Shown here in pieces: positions 1 through 9,190 of a stretch of 64,000 bases of DNA; within the stretch, counting starts at the first letter, position 1, and each line of letters starts with the position of its first letter. The translations under genes were made by a program, and so were the position numbers. This DNA is from Viridothelium virens (Eukaryota; Ascomycota; Dothideomycetes; Trypetheliales; Trypetheliaceae). A model generated the notes under the pieces. It was given only the letters and a program-made list of their open reading frames with translations, ran no database searches and was not told where the DNA came from. The stretch covers positions 62,001 through 126,000 of the forward strand of contig ML991850.1 of assembly GCA_010094025.1 (NCBI GenBank). The letters run 5' to 3'.

Positions 1-563
1 CGCTTTTGCAGCTAGCGGCATTCGATGATGCGGCCAGTATCTGTAAGCTATGACCTAGGACCTTTCAATGCAGTGAGCTACGAAGCTAATGTTGCATAGT
101 GGTCCCAGGGAAGCGGCGGATAGTCCAGGATCCAGATTTCCCGGACCTGGACAAAACGTTTCTAAACGAAGACATGGGATACGAAGTTGTCGAAGATCCT
201 TCAGCGTTCGGCGAAATCGCTGAAGAAGCATTCGTATTCATGCCATTCATGCCCAGAGACGTAATCTCCGCCTCCCAGAAAAAGCTTTTCTCATGCTGGG
301 TACCAGTGGCAAATGACCTCAAAGAGGTCTATGAGAGTCCAAAGAAGGACGTCAAGAATCTCAAAGAAAGATATGGCGCTGTATGGGACGAGGGACTTAA
401 GAAAAATGCGGAACTGGTAATAGAGGAATACCAGAAGGGATATGATGCATTCCTAAAGAAATGGGAGAATTGGAGAACCTCCATCCCAGAACATGAGCTA
501 ATTTATCCAGGACTACATATATTACCATCGGCAATGGAGGGATTGATGATCTATCAATTCTAG
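1..563 (+). CDS. SRR1-like domain protein, 3' part only
   Basis: The 5' end lies outside the window. Coding sequence runs 1-42 and 100-563, split by a 57-base intron at 43-99 (GTAAGC donor, GCTAAT branch, CATAG acceptor). Joined, the phase is kept and gives LLQLAAFDDAASIL then VPGKRRIVQDPDF. The patterns QDPDFPDLDK, VVEDPSAFGEI and FVFMPFMP match the C-terminal half of the SRR1-like domain, in which a Tyr/Pro-rich 'QDPxYxxxDxxxL' block precedes a 'VxxDPxAFxxI' block. SRR1 proteins are linked to circadian and light responses in plants; the fungal members mostly lack a defined role. The stop is TAG at 561-563. Domain assignment is by motif only. Confidence 0.75.
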
Positions 564-1938
564 AAATCTAGGTATCGAAGTTCCAGCCGTTGTCCTCTGA
601 TCAGTCCCGACACACAGAGTCGAATCTTCAGTTAAAATCCACACAATAGCTCGTAGCTGTCTTATCCCATTGGAATTCTTCAACGTGAGCACCACATTGC
701 CTTGGATCAGTTTCTCTGTTAACATGGGTTTCAATAGTTCTCCGCCCCAATTCGACTATAACCCTAAAGTTTGATTCAGCAGTCAGTCTGGACAGCACTC
801 GTAGCTACATCTTCGGCAGCCACTCTGTAGCCTCGACTTGAGTTTCGAATAGAAACCGAGACTCAAAAAGTACACAGTGGAAACCCTAGAATCCAGGTAC
901 AAAAGATCTCGGGCCAACTACCTCCCCCACGTCTCCTCCATCTTCGAGATCAAAATTCTATGCAACCAATTGGGAATAAGGGTCCGACAGACAGAAAGGA
1001 TATCGCAGGCTTTGGGCACGTGGACCTTATCGTTAATGAGATACATGTCTACTCTTTAGGGCAGGTTTATAGCTCGGCGTAGTGGTTCGAGAGAACCCTC
1101 TATAGCTTCTCTAGTCCTGGCTGATTTCATTTGTTTTGAGACCTTTTCAGGAGAACTTAGTCGTGAACTATCTGTTGTAATGATAGATCATTGCGTCCTC
1201 GTCTAAGATGCGTAGAGAGCGAGAGGGTTTAATATACGGACCCCACATTTGTTTCTTGGTCGTTAGCTTGGTCCACGGCAATGGAAAATAGCTTGAGTAG
1301 GATTGATACGATGTACATAACCCATGTGTTCCCAGTTTGCAACCTTTCACTGCTTTTCAACTCCGTGCCCAGCACAAACTGTCATCTTTTGGTATCGTGT
1401 ATAGGACTACCTTTCCTTTAGTGGATGCTAGCAATACCGTGTTCTTGGCCGGAATGACCATCCGACTGAACTGAGGGTTTCTTGTTAAGTTTCAACATTC
1501 AGACGAACATCTCCAGAGGTTATCTCAGTCCCGAAGCAATACGAGCACACATGTCCTATCGCTAGGAGAGTTTATGACGGATCAAACTTACCGCTCATCC
1601 CAAAACATCAATCCCTTCTCCATTGTGGTCAAATTCGGCTAATAATACGGTACACCAAAAGTGCTTATAAGGTTAGAGCTGAGAGCCATCGCGTCATATA
1701 ATAGCACTGTCCCGGCGGTAAGTTACACATTGCCCAAGGTAGGCCAAGAACATCTCATTAGGTAATGAACGATTGACATATTGCTCGTAACTATCATAAT
1801 AAACGGTTCATCTATCAAAGAGAACCAAGACTAGGTAAGCTGGTGGTACAATTTCTGCACAGCAGAAACCAGTCTGTGTGCTGCCTCATCTCCATCCTGA
1901 AACCCGTCATTCTCAGACCAAACATTCCACAGGCACAA
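564..1938. other. Intergenic, no gene seen
   Basis: About 1.4 kb between the SRR1-like gene and a convergent secreted-protein gene. Only short unsupported reading frames are present on either strand. I see no splice-joined exons, tRNA boxes or repeats. Confidence 0.6.
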
Positions 1939-2505
1939 CTAGCAGTGGTCGCCCCTACTGGATGTACAAAACTCAGAGCACGTCGAAAGCGGGCCAAGGG
2001 GGACACTGCTGAATTTGCCCGACACTCCATTTTGGGTGCACTGCGACGTTATCGTTGCGGCATATGAAGCCAAATCACCCTTTTCGAGATTGTTCACAGC
2101 AGTGCCCCATGACACGCAGCAATATGCATTATCATCGCTATCGGCAGCGTCACCCTCGTAACAAATCTGGCGGGGAGAGTTGGGAACGGCCACCTGGGCA
2201 TCGCCATTGAGTTCAGTAATGAGTGACTCGCAAATGTCGTTACGTGCCGTGTTACTGCTGCTGCATGAAGGTTGGCTAGTACTTGAGCAACCGCCTCGTT
2301 TTTGGTGCTCGTTCGGCTCTGGGTGAGTGCCATTCGGAGGGCCCAGGAAGACCAGGTGGTGGTTGTTCGCAGGGTCCCGGGTCGGTTGACGAAAGAGCTC
2401 TACGAATTTGGCTTCCTGGGCGTTACCGGTGGTCAGTCCTGCTGACGGATAAGCCAATGAGCCTGCGGCGAAGGCAATCAAGATGTGGAGAGCTGTGAAA
2501 CGCAT
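1939..2505 (-). CDS. Secreted 10-cysteine protein, fungal WD-like family candidate
   Basis: A single-exon gene of 188 residues. An N-terminal signal peptide (about residues 1-18, hydrophobic run HILIAFAAGSLA) is followed by a pro-like segment ending in a dibasic KR at 69-70, a probable Kex2 site. The mature part has ten cysteines, at 73, 81, 92, 115, 129, 130, 156, 176, 180 and 188, enough for five disulphides. The core around CESLITELN, YCCVSWG and C-x3-C resembles the small secreted fungal proteins annotated as WD-like domain proteins. That family name is from memory and is not certain. The even number of cysteines, the pro-region and the small size suit an extracellular stable protein, possibly an effector. 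No enzymatic motif is visible. Confidence 0.7.
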   Translation of the reverse strand: MRFTALHILIAFAAGSLAYPSAGLTTGNAQEAKFVELFRQPTRDPANNHHLVFLGPPNGTHPEPNEHQKRGGCSSTSQPSCSSSNTARNDICESLITELNGDAQVAVPNSPRQICYEGDAADSDDNAYCCVSWGTAVNNLEKGDLASYAATITSQCTQNGVSGKFSSVPLGPLSTCSEFCTSSRGDHC

Positions 2506-4418
2506 TTCGAAATGTCTGAAATTAGAAGTTTGAATGATAGCTGATAAGATTTTTTTGTAAATGGAGAAAGTGTGCGAACGATATGTCTTGCTGGAGTGTC
2601 TGGTCCCTTACAACGGTGACATTCTGAACCTTTATATTCTTCAAGAGTCAGGCCTTGAGTTCAATCTGGCTTTCTGCTACCCAGGCTCTTGTGATGATAA
2701 TCACGACATTGCGTCACGTCTATCGTTAGCAAGCATATCATCACAATCCGTGTTGCTGGCTCTTCTATCGGATCGCTTGGATTACGCATGCACTTGAATT
2801 TCAGACGCCTTCGCCAATCAAGAAAGCTATACGATGAGCCGAGAGGCAATCGAGACTCAGCGGAACAAAGATACCATTCGGCTCGTCCGTGATTGTTTGA
2901 ACAGCAGATCGGGGTTGAGACGATCTTCACACATATTGAAAACCAGATGCGTTAATCGAAATCGGAGTTGGAGAATGATGAGCTTCCACGTTGTGTCTAT
3001 CTGCACTCTCAGATCTTCGCTGAGATTCATGTTTGCGGCGCAAGATAGTGCTGAGAGTAGTTACGGATTTGTTCGTGCGTCAAAGAAGGCTCAGCAACGT
3101 TTGCTTTTGTGTCCGTGCTACAACAATAGGACAATATGTGGAGATCGGAGGAGAGAATCGGACTCAGCCTTGGATCCTCAGAGGAGAGGATCTGTACTTT
3201 GCGTATGAAAGGCTGACTGGATTCAGCAGTCGGTCTGATCTTCGATGACGCGGAGACAAGCGTGGAGGGCTGAAACTAGTATGCCAAGCGAAACTGGCCC
3301 GCTTGGGCGGGTAGAAGCGAGATGAACTGGGTGAAACTTATCACACTAGCGCTCAGAAGTGCACCCGAGGTTCGGATTCTATTCCTTAGACAGTTTACAA
3401 CATTCTGATCGTATAAATTGCCAGTTCATAGAGGACATTCGTTAGCTGAGAGTCTGGATGTATGGTACGGGGGATTAGACACTTCTCTACATCATCGTGA
3501 TCATCCTACGCTATCCTGAAGCCATGTAAAATCAGCGAATTACTAAAGGTTCTGCATGAAATCTCTTTTGCAATGTTGCTCTTGGCGATAGTTGGTATTG
3601 AAGGAAGTCGCCTGTAAAGACGTAGGTACAGCTGCGATTACACACAGCTAGAGTATTACCATATTCGCGCTAGTGTACGTCGTATAGTCCCTTCATCTCC
3701 ATCCTGCAGTCCTATCTAATTTCCTTCAATATACAACAACGATGCTGTTCATCAATTCCAACAATTTGGAGGGGTCAGGCACTTCTCAACGCTATGGCAC
3801 CCTTATGCTAATATCAAGTGATTAAGCACATTGAAAGAAAAGACCACCTCTCACCCCTCGGTCAATCAATAAACTTGTTAGCTGGGAGATACTCTAGGCT
3901 TGTTGTCTTCACGACTTGTGTAATGGCGAATCACATAGGACTTGGCCTGAGTATTGACAGCGCTTGGCTCTGCTCACGCCTCTATTAGCATACCTTCAGC
4001 AGTGCAGACCCGTGGATTTCGATGCGATTATCTCTTACGTAGCAATCAGAATGGTAGCCGACAACATTTGACACAGTGTTTCAACACGAATGAGCCATGA
4101 TGTGCAGTCGTTCCAAGATCGACTGAGATCGCGAACTCGTAACACATAATGCACTTGCACGTCAGCTGAAAATCGCAACAACTCCAGGCTTGAAGGCATC
4201 CGCAAATCCCTGGACCTGGTGATCTGTAATGATCAACGACGGGCCTTTCGGTGGCCTTATGGGCTTATGATACTGATATCAATGACACAATGAGGATCTA
4301 AAACAAAATCACAATCCACATGGGAAGTATAAAGAGTTTGTAGGTGATACGAAAAGATGCAAAGATCAATTTGCACGAACCATTTCAACGGTTGTATCAA
4401 ATCAGCTTCATAACCAAT
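2506..4418. other. Intergenic, no gene seen
   Basis: About 1.9 kb holding the upstream regions of the two divergent secreted-protein genes that flank it. The open frames at 2561-3248 show no family pattern and no sensible splice partners. A short stretch just before 4419 is presumably the promoter of the NucA/NucB-like gene. Confidence 0.55.
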
Positions 4419-5310
4419 ATGCGAGTTACTTCCACGCCCGTCTTTTTGGCTACCTCTATCTGTCTTAGCTTGTCAAGTGCTATTCCCTTGGAGCTACAGC
4501 GTCGCGCGGCAGGCGCTCAAAGTGATCCCAAACAGATCACCATCGATTGCACGAACGGAGAAGACGTGTGTAACGATGACTGCTACTCAATCCTCTGCTT
4601 CAACTCTCCGAACCCTGTTCAGTATATGCTGCGAAATGATAATCGAGGAAGTGATGGCAATAGCGAGGCAGCTCTCAGATTGGTGCTACAAAACCCCAAT
4701 GAGGGGGAAAGACAAGCAAGAGGTGTTAATATTTCACAAGATGTGATAAATCAGATTGGCACCAGTCCAGAGGAAACAATAATGAACAATGCAGAGGAAG
4801 GAGGCGAGGGCGAAATCATGATGGATGCGAATTTCCGACAAAATTCCTGTAAGTACAGTTTCCCTAGCAGACGCAACCGCACAAAATGCGTAAGACACGG
4901 GTTCCCAGAACCCATATCACCTGTCCAAGGTGGCATTTCGAGATAAGAAAACACGAGTAAGGCTAACGAGCCAATTAATAGTAGTTGGAGCGCGAGTCGG
5001 TGGTCAGCTCAGAAGCCAGGGGGTCTCAGATGGCCAATACTATTACAAGACATTTACCAATTATGGAAGTCCGAACCCATCTTATTGCGCCGCGTTGCAG
5101 TCAAATCCTCCGGATACTTCTATCTGCACACAACAGGGTAAAGCTGACACTGATCCGTCCAAAATTGCTATGGTGAAATTGGAGGAACCGCTAGCAGGCG
5201 GAAAGGTTGGTTGGCATATGATGAATTGGGACGCGGGTGATAGATGGAGTGGTCACAACTGGCCAGGCGGAATGAAAAAGAGAGAGGAGCAGACAGAAGA
5301 TGAGGCATAA
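4419..5310 (+). CDS. Secreted NucA/NucB-like protein with altered catalytic motif
   Basis: Two exons, 4419-4848 and 4985-5310, about 251 residues. The intron starts GTAAGTAC and has a GCTAAC branch. An alternative acceptor at 4981 adds one codon. The chosen ATG at 4419 opens directly into a signal peptide (VFLATSICLSLSSAIP); an in-frame upstream ATG at 4344 would bury it. The layout is DCTNGEDVCNDDCYSILC, then a region like the R-x-N-R helix of fungal NucA/NucB proteins, then SPEETIMNNAEEGGEGE, which sits where family members carry the catalytic D-E-(Y/F)-P followed by a GG loop, then a GGQL block. The key acidic pair and the proline are not in their usual form, so nuclease activity is doubtful. 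The tail is acidic and lysine-rich. Family membership is an inference from this pattern. Confidence 0.55.
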
Positions 5311-5692
5311 GAGAAAGGGGGTTGTTTCTGCGGCAAAGGGACGAATTGTAATGCAAGCAAGATGAATAGGTGTGAGGAACCGCTGGCGCGACCTTGACAT
5401 GTTGAATCTTAAGAATATTTCGTTAGTGTCAGAGCATCTGCTGGTTAAGGTGTCCCTGAGTAATGAAACTAAAATCGTGGAATGGTCCAAGATCATGATG
5501 ATCTGACCTTATGAGTCTTCAGGGCGCGCAAGGGTGACATGTTCATCCTGATGTGTCCGTCGAATCTTGTGGGAGCTGCCCATTCGAGAGTCCATCCGGC
5601 TCAATATCTGTCTTTTTTCCGGAGAGGTGGAGCTTCAATTTTTGCCATAAGAGTGACTCTCGAAACCGGTGTATACTTGTTCAGCGGAGCAA
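5311..5692. other. Intergenic or 5' region of next gene
   Basis: No supported exon. Frames starting near 5539 and 5553 contain coding-like stretches (for example SGSISVFFPERWSFNF), but they do not connect in phase to the following gene through a clear intron, so they are left out. Confidence 0.4.
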
Positions 5693-6103
5693 ATGTTGGC
5701 TCACGCATACCGGGAGATCGTTGGTTTATCAGATGAGGCACTAGCCAGATCTGTCTCGTTGTACGATGTGGAGCCTGAAGGATCCATTGTGCGATTCGCC
5801 ACGCGGCGAGCTGTCGAATGCCTCTACCATGTAAGTATAAGCGAAGCTGAAATATGTATTACCGGTTTAGAAGGTAGTTAGTCGTACGCGGATTCCTTGG
5901 CACAAAATGCTGGTCTTACCCCATCTGTCCTAGCACCCGTGAAGGATCACCTTGCCCTTTGCTTCACACAAGCTGAAGCATTCCTGGATGGGAAGGCTGC
6001 TTCGGACAAAGAAATTTGCAACATACACTATAATGGCCTAGGGCGTTTGCTTCATTATTTAAGATCTGCTGAAGCTACGTTGCGGCTACGTGTGATTTCT
6101 TGA
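5693..6103 (+). CDS. Small hypothetical helical protein
   Basis: Two exons, 5693-5830 and 5882-6103, giving 119 residues. The 51-base intron (GTAAGTAT donor, TTAG acceptor at 5881) lies in phase 0. The protein is mostly predicted helix: MLAHAYREIVGLSDEALARS, then VRFATRRAVECLYH joined to SYADSLAQNAGLTP. There is no signal peptide, membrane segment or recognised domain. It lies only 135 bases before another small unrecognised gene on the same strand, and both sit beside the protease-ATPase locus. The start is the first ATG in frame, and an upstream exon cannot be excluded. I do not recognise this gene. Confidence 0.45.
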
Positions 6104-6238
6104 TGCCTTCTTAAGAACCAGTCTAATTCTTCATGTGGCTCAAAACCTGACAGTTTGATACAAACAACGTAGTCTTTGCTTTCCATCCATTTTAGTACCG
6201 ACCAATAGCTATTGCGACTCCTGAAATTAGTGTGGGTG

Positions 6239-6856
6239 ATGTCGGAGCCTATCGTATTCGCTACATACGACATCAAAGCTGAGGTAGGCAGAAATCTCTA
6301 CAACATATGTCACCTGCTCACACAGTTTACTTAGCAATGGGCGGATTTTACCAAAGCGGCTGCCATGGAGGGGACTGATGTTGCGCCATACGTCCTAGTA
6401 TATTCACGCTCGCCTCAAGACACTTCACGAACGAATAACCTGGCTTCATCCGTGAAGACTGAACTTGACTCAGCAACATATGCCGAGCTTCGCACAATTT
6501 TCCGCAACTTAGTGGACCCAAAAGACAATCGACATATGAGCCTTCGTCTCTTCTTAATCCTCGATGAACAATCAGCAAGTGATCGAGACGTTCTAATTGT
6601 TCATCGCGAACCAGAATGGGTCAAAGCAGATGGGACAAGGCTCCCATGCGATCCCAAGGAATTAGGAAGAGATGACCGGGACCAATTCGAGCCTAAAGTT
6701 GCTTGGAGGAGTTATCGTGTTCCTTTTGGCCAGGCAGCGTACCACTGGTTGGTATTAGAGGAGAAGGGTCCTCAACAATTGGAACAAGATGAGCAGTCTC
6801 GACAATGGCTGCAGGATGTGGAACTCGCACCAATCGAAGAGAAGGCTCTCGCTTGA
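6239..6856 (+). CDS. Hypothetical cytosolic protein, 188 residues
   Basis: Two exons, 6239-6283 and 6335-6856. The intron is 51 bases (GTAGGC donor, TTAG acceptor) in phase 0, joining MSEPIVFATYDIKAE to QWADFTKAAAMEG. The protein has alternating strands and helices. Notable stretches are YVLVYSRSPQ, LRLFLILDEQSASDRDVLIV, and WRSYRVPFGQAAYHWLVLEE. There is no signal peptide or transmembrane segment, and the C-terminus is acidic and Gln-rich. I do not recognise the family. The overall plan, a small alpha/beta domain with a 'DEQ...D..VLIV' strand followed by 'W.S.RVP', recalls small fungal domains of unknown function. It lies between the 119-residue gene and the membrane-protein/protease-ATPase pair. 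Confidence 0.6.
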
Positions 6857-7547
6857 ACAGTCAGATCCCAGATTCTGTTAGAGTAGCCTGACGCAACAGT
6901 TCTCGTAATTGGTAGCTTTGTCCTCCTCCGCTCTAGAACATGCATTTTCTGCAGCCATGCACTCGTGGAGCTCCAAATATCAAAATTGTCTATAGAGTTC
7001 TCTATGTACTTACCAAATACAGCTAGATACACTACCATGTTGTGTCTGATGTCCACGTCTTGTATTAGTGGATTCTTTAAGCCAGCCCTCTAGTTATTTT
7101 ATCAATAAAATAGAATCTAGTTCGACTAACCCCCTTTTTGGCAGCACTAGAGAGGCAAGGAAGAATCACGGCGAACAGCGGACGTAGAGAATTGGTACAT
7201 ATCGTTACTTCACTCTCCGGATCACACCAACTTAGCAAGCATTCTCTGTGCCAAGTATTGAAAGACAGTATGTAAGGCAACCCTTTTATCAGGTGGCAGA
7301 CCGTTTCTACCGTAAATACCAGACGTAGAGTTGACCTTACGTGTATATGACATATAAAAGAAGCAACTAACTTGACCACCTAAAAACCGCTTAATAACGC
7401 TAGCGAGGGATGACCAGATTTCCTATCCGATATAATCCCCTCTTAGCAGTCTCGGGTCCTAGTATCGTCTATCATCGAATTGATGAAACAAACGATTGAA
7501 CAACTAGCCCGTATTCTTCTCGTTTGTGACTCCTTGAAGTTCTTTCC
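6857..7547. other. Intergenic between convergent genes
   Basis: About 0.7 kb containing the 3' flanks of the plus-strand hypothetical gene and the minus-strand membrane-protein gene. No supported gene. Confidence 0.55.
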
Positions 7548-8785
7548 TCAAACAGAAGATGAGCCTTGGGAGGAGTTGAACTGAGCAAGTGCAAGCTTGT
7601 AGGATTTCTGAGCCAGTCTGGTTTGCTCCAATGCGGTGATTGATGAAATTATACCAAAAATAATGGTAAGCACAGCGATAATAGCCGCGAGCCAGAATGT
7701 CCACCATTGCATCGGATTGTTGCGGCTATACCGTAGCTGACGATATCCGATACGCGGCGCATTAAACGCATCGATCAATTCTTCAAGCCGGCGACGCCAG
7801 ATTATAAAAACCTGCAGTTCCAAGGTGGTTGACGGTGATGGTTGATGGATCCTGTGGAGCGGCTGTTTCTCCTCTTTTAGAAAATGGCGAGTTTTCTTAT
7901 CACCGTAAGGAAACAAAATTTCCAAAGTCCACAAAGTCTCAAGCAAAACTTGCTTTGGTATGACACAATCGACTTGCTTAGTATGGCTTATGATGCACGC
8001 TTTATGGGCATAAATGCACAGTGTTCTGTGAAGGGAATTGTAGAGGAGATGGTCAGTCAGATTAGAGGTCCAGCAAATTCGTATGCCTGCTTCTCTTTGA
8101 ATATTCACAGCCGTGAGATCATGCTGAATTTTCGCATCTGTATTGGAGTTGGAGAAGTCGTGTGTGGGAAAGCATCGGCTGATGATATCCTCCATACTCC
8201 AATCAGATTCCCAGTGCGCCACCGTCGAACTTGAGTTGAAACGTGGCAATTGGATGGTAGCCGAGCAAACGCTCAGAGTTAGCCAGAAATGAATGGTCAA
8301 GTCAACCCCACGGCAGATCTGGTCCAAGCTAGCGTTCGGGAAGATTTCGCTTTGGATCATAGTGACTATTGAATGTTGAGCAGCCGATCGATGGCGTTCA
8401 ATGGCAGCCTTGACCCTGAAAATGTCGTCAAAAGTTTGAGTTGCAAACTCGTGAGCAGGAATCCCAGGATGGTCGGTCATCACCTGAAGTGCATACTCAA
8501 GGTGTTCGAAATATACCTCAAAGTCAGCCACTGAAGATGAAGATGAAGATGATGGCCAGAACGATGAGACTATTGCTTCCCGATCACTCTGTGAGAGCTT
8601 GCCGCCGGCGTGAAATAGTGACTGCATAGTTCACCACTGTCAAATCCTTCCTGCAATAAGTCTGGATTCGGAGTCCAGATTGCAAACCGTCCTTTCCATA
8701 ATGTCTGATTGAATAGTAATAAACTCGCAGCTTCATCAGCCTGATCATGCCCAACTCTCAGCCTAGTCGGTGGCTCAGCCACCAC
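7548..8785 (-). CDS. Membrane-anchored fungal hypothetical protein, with a frame break near its N-terminus
   Basis: The main open frame is 8627-7548 (359 residues). It carries the pattern of a family common in filamentous ascomycetes: IHFWLTLSV, a W-x3-WSMEDI block, NLTDHLLYN, LLETLWTLEILFP, then WRRRLEELIDAFNAPRIGYR and NNPMQWWTFWLAAI leading into one transmembrane segment at about residues 308-331, with a 28-residue tail. The family has no known function. Upstream, another frame (8785 to about 8600) encodes ADEAASLLLFNQTLW and IWTPNPDLLQEGFDSGEL, which looks like the genuine N-terminal part. The two frames overlap and differ by one base around the GCCGGCGGC at about 8600-8612. Either this is a one-base indel or assembly error, or translation starts at 8627. 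An exon start at about 8803 after a TTTAG acceptor is also possible. The gene is head-to-head with the protease-ATPase fusion. Confidence 0.65.
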
Positions 8786-9190
8786 TGATGTGCAGATGCA
8801 ACCCTAAATGTGGATTAGTGTCATTCGATTTGAGATTTCTGCCTTGGTAGAGGCTGTGCTGCCCATCACAATCATGCACTCATAAATCTCTAATCTAAAC
8901 ACTGGAACGATATCTCATCAACTAGTTGACCTCTCTGGGATAGCTCTGAACAGACGCCTTAGCTAAAGTCAGACCATTTTGATCTGATGAGCTACGAGCT
9001 CGGTGAGAAGTGACTCAAGCCTGCCGATCGAAAAGACCACCCCGCTCCCAAACCTCAGTTGGCGACTCGGACATCATCTTGTTATCGGATGGCTCATCAG
9101 CCCAGCTGTATTGTATCAAGCCCGAGGGATATAAGCTATCCTATCACTGCATGTGAAAAGCTGGGGACCTTCGGCCATAGGATTTGGTAT
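8786..9190. promoter_or_regulatory. Divergent intergenic region between membrane protein and protease-ATPase
   Basis: About 400 bases separate the 5' ends of two divergently transcribed genes, so they probably share a promoter region. An in-frame ATG at 9089 would extend the protease gene by 34 residues of unlikely sequence. I see no diagnostic binding site. Confidence 0.4.

Noticed and set aside
877-1059. 60-residue plus-strand frame in the first intergenic region
   Set aside because: No ATG start, no family pattern and no partner exons.
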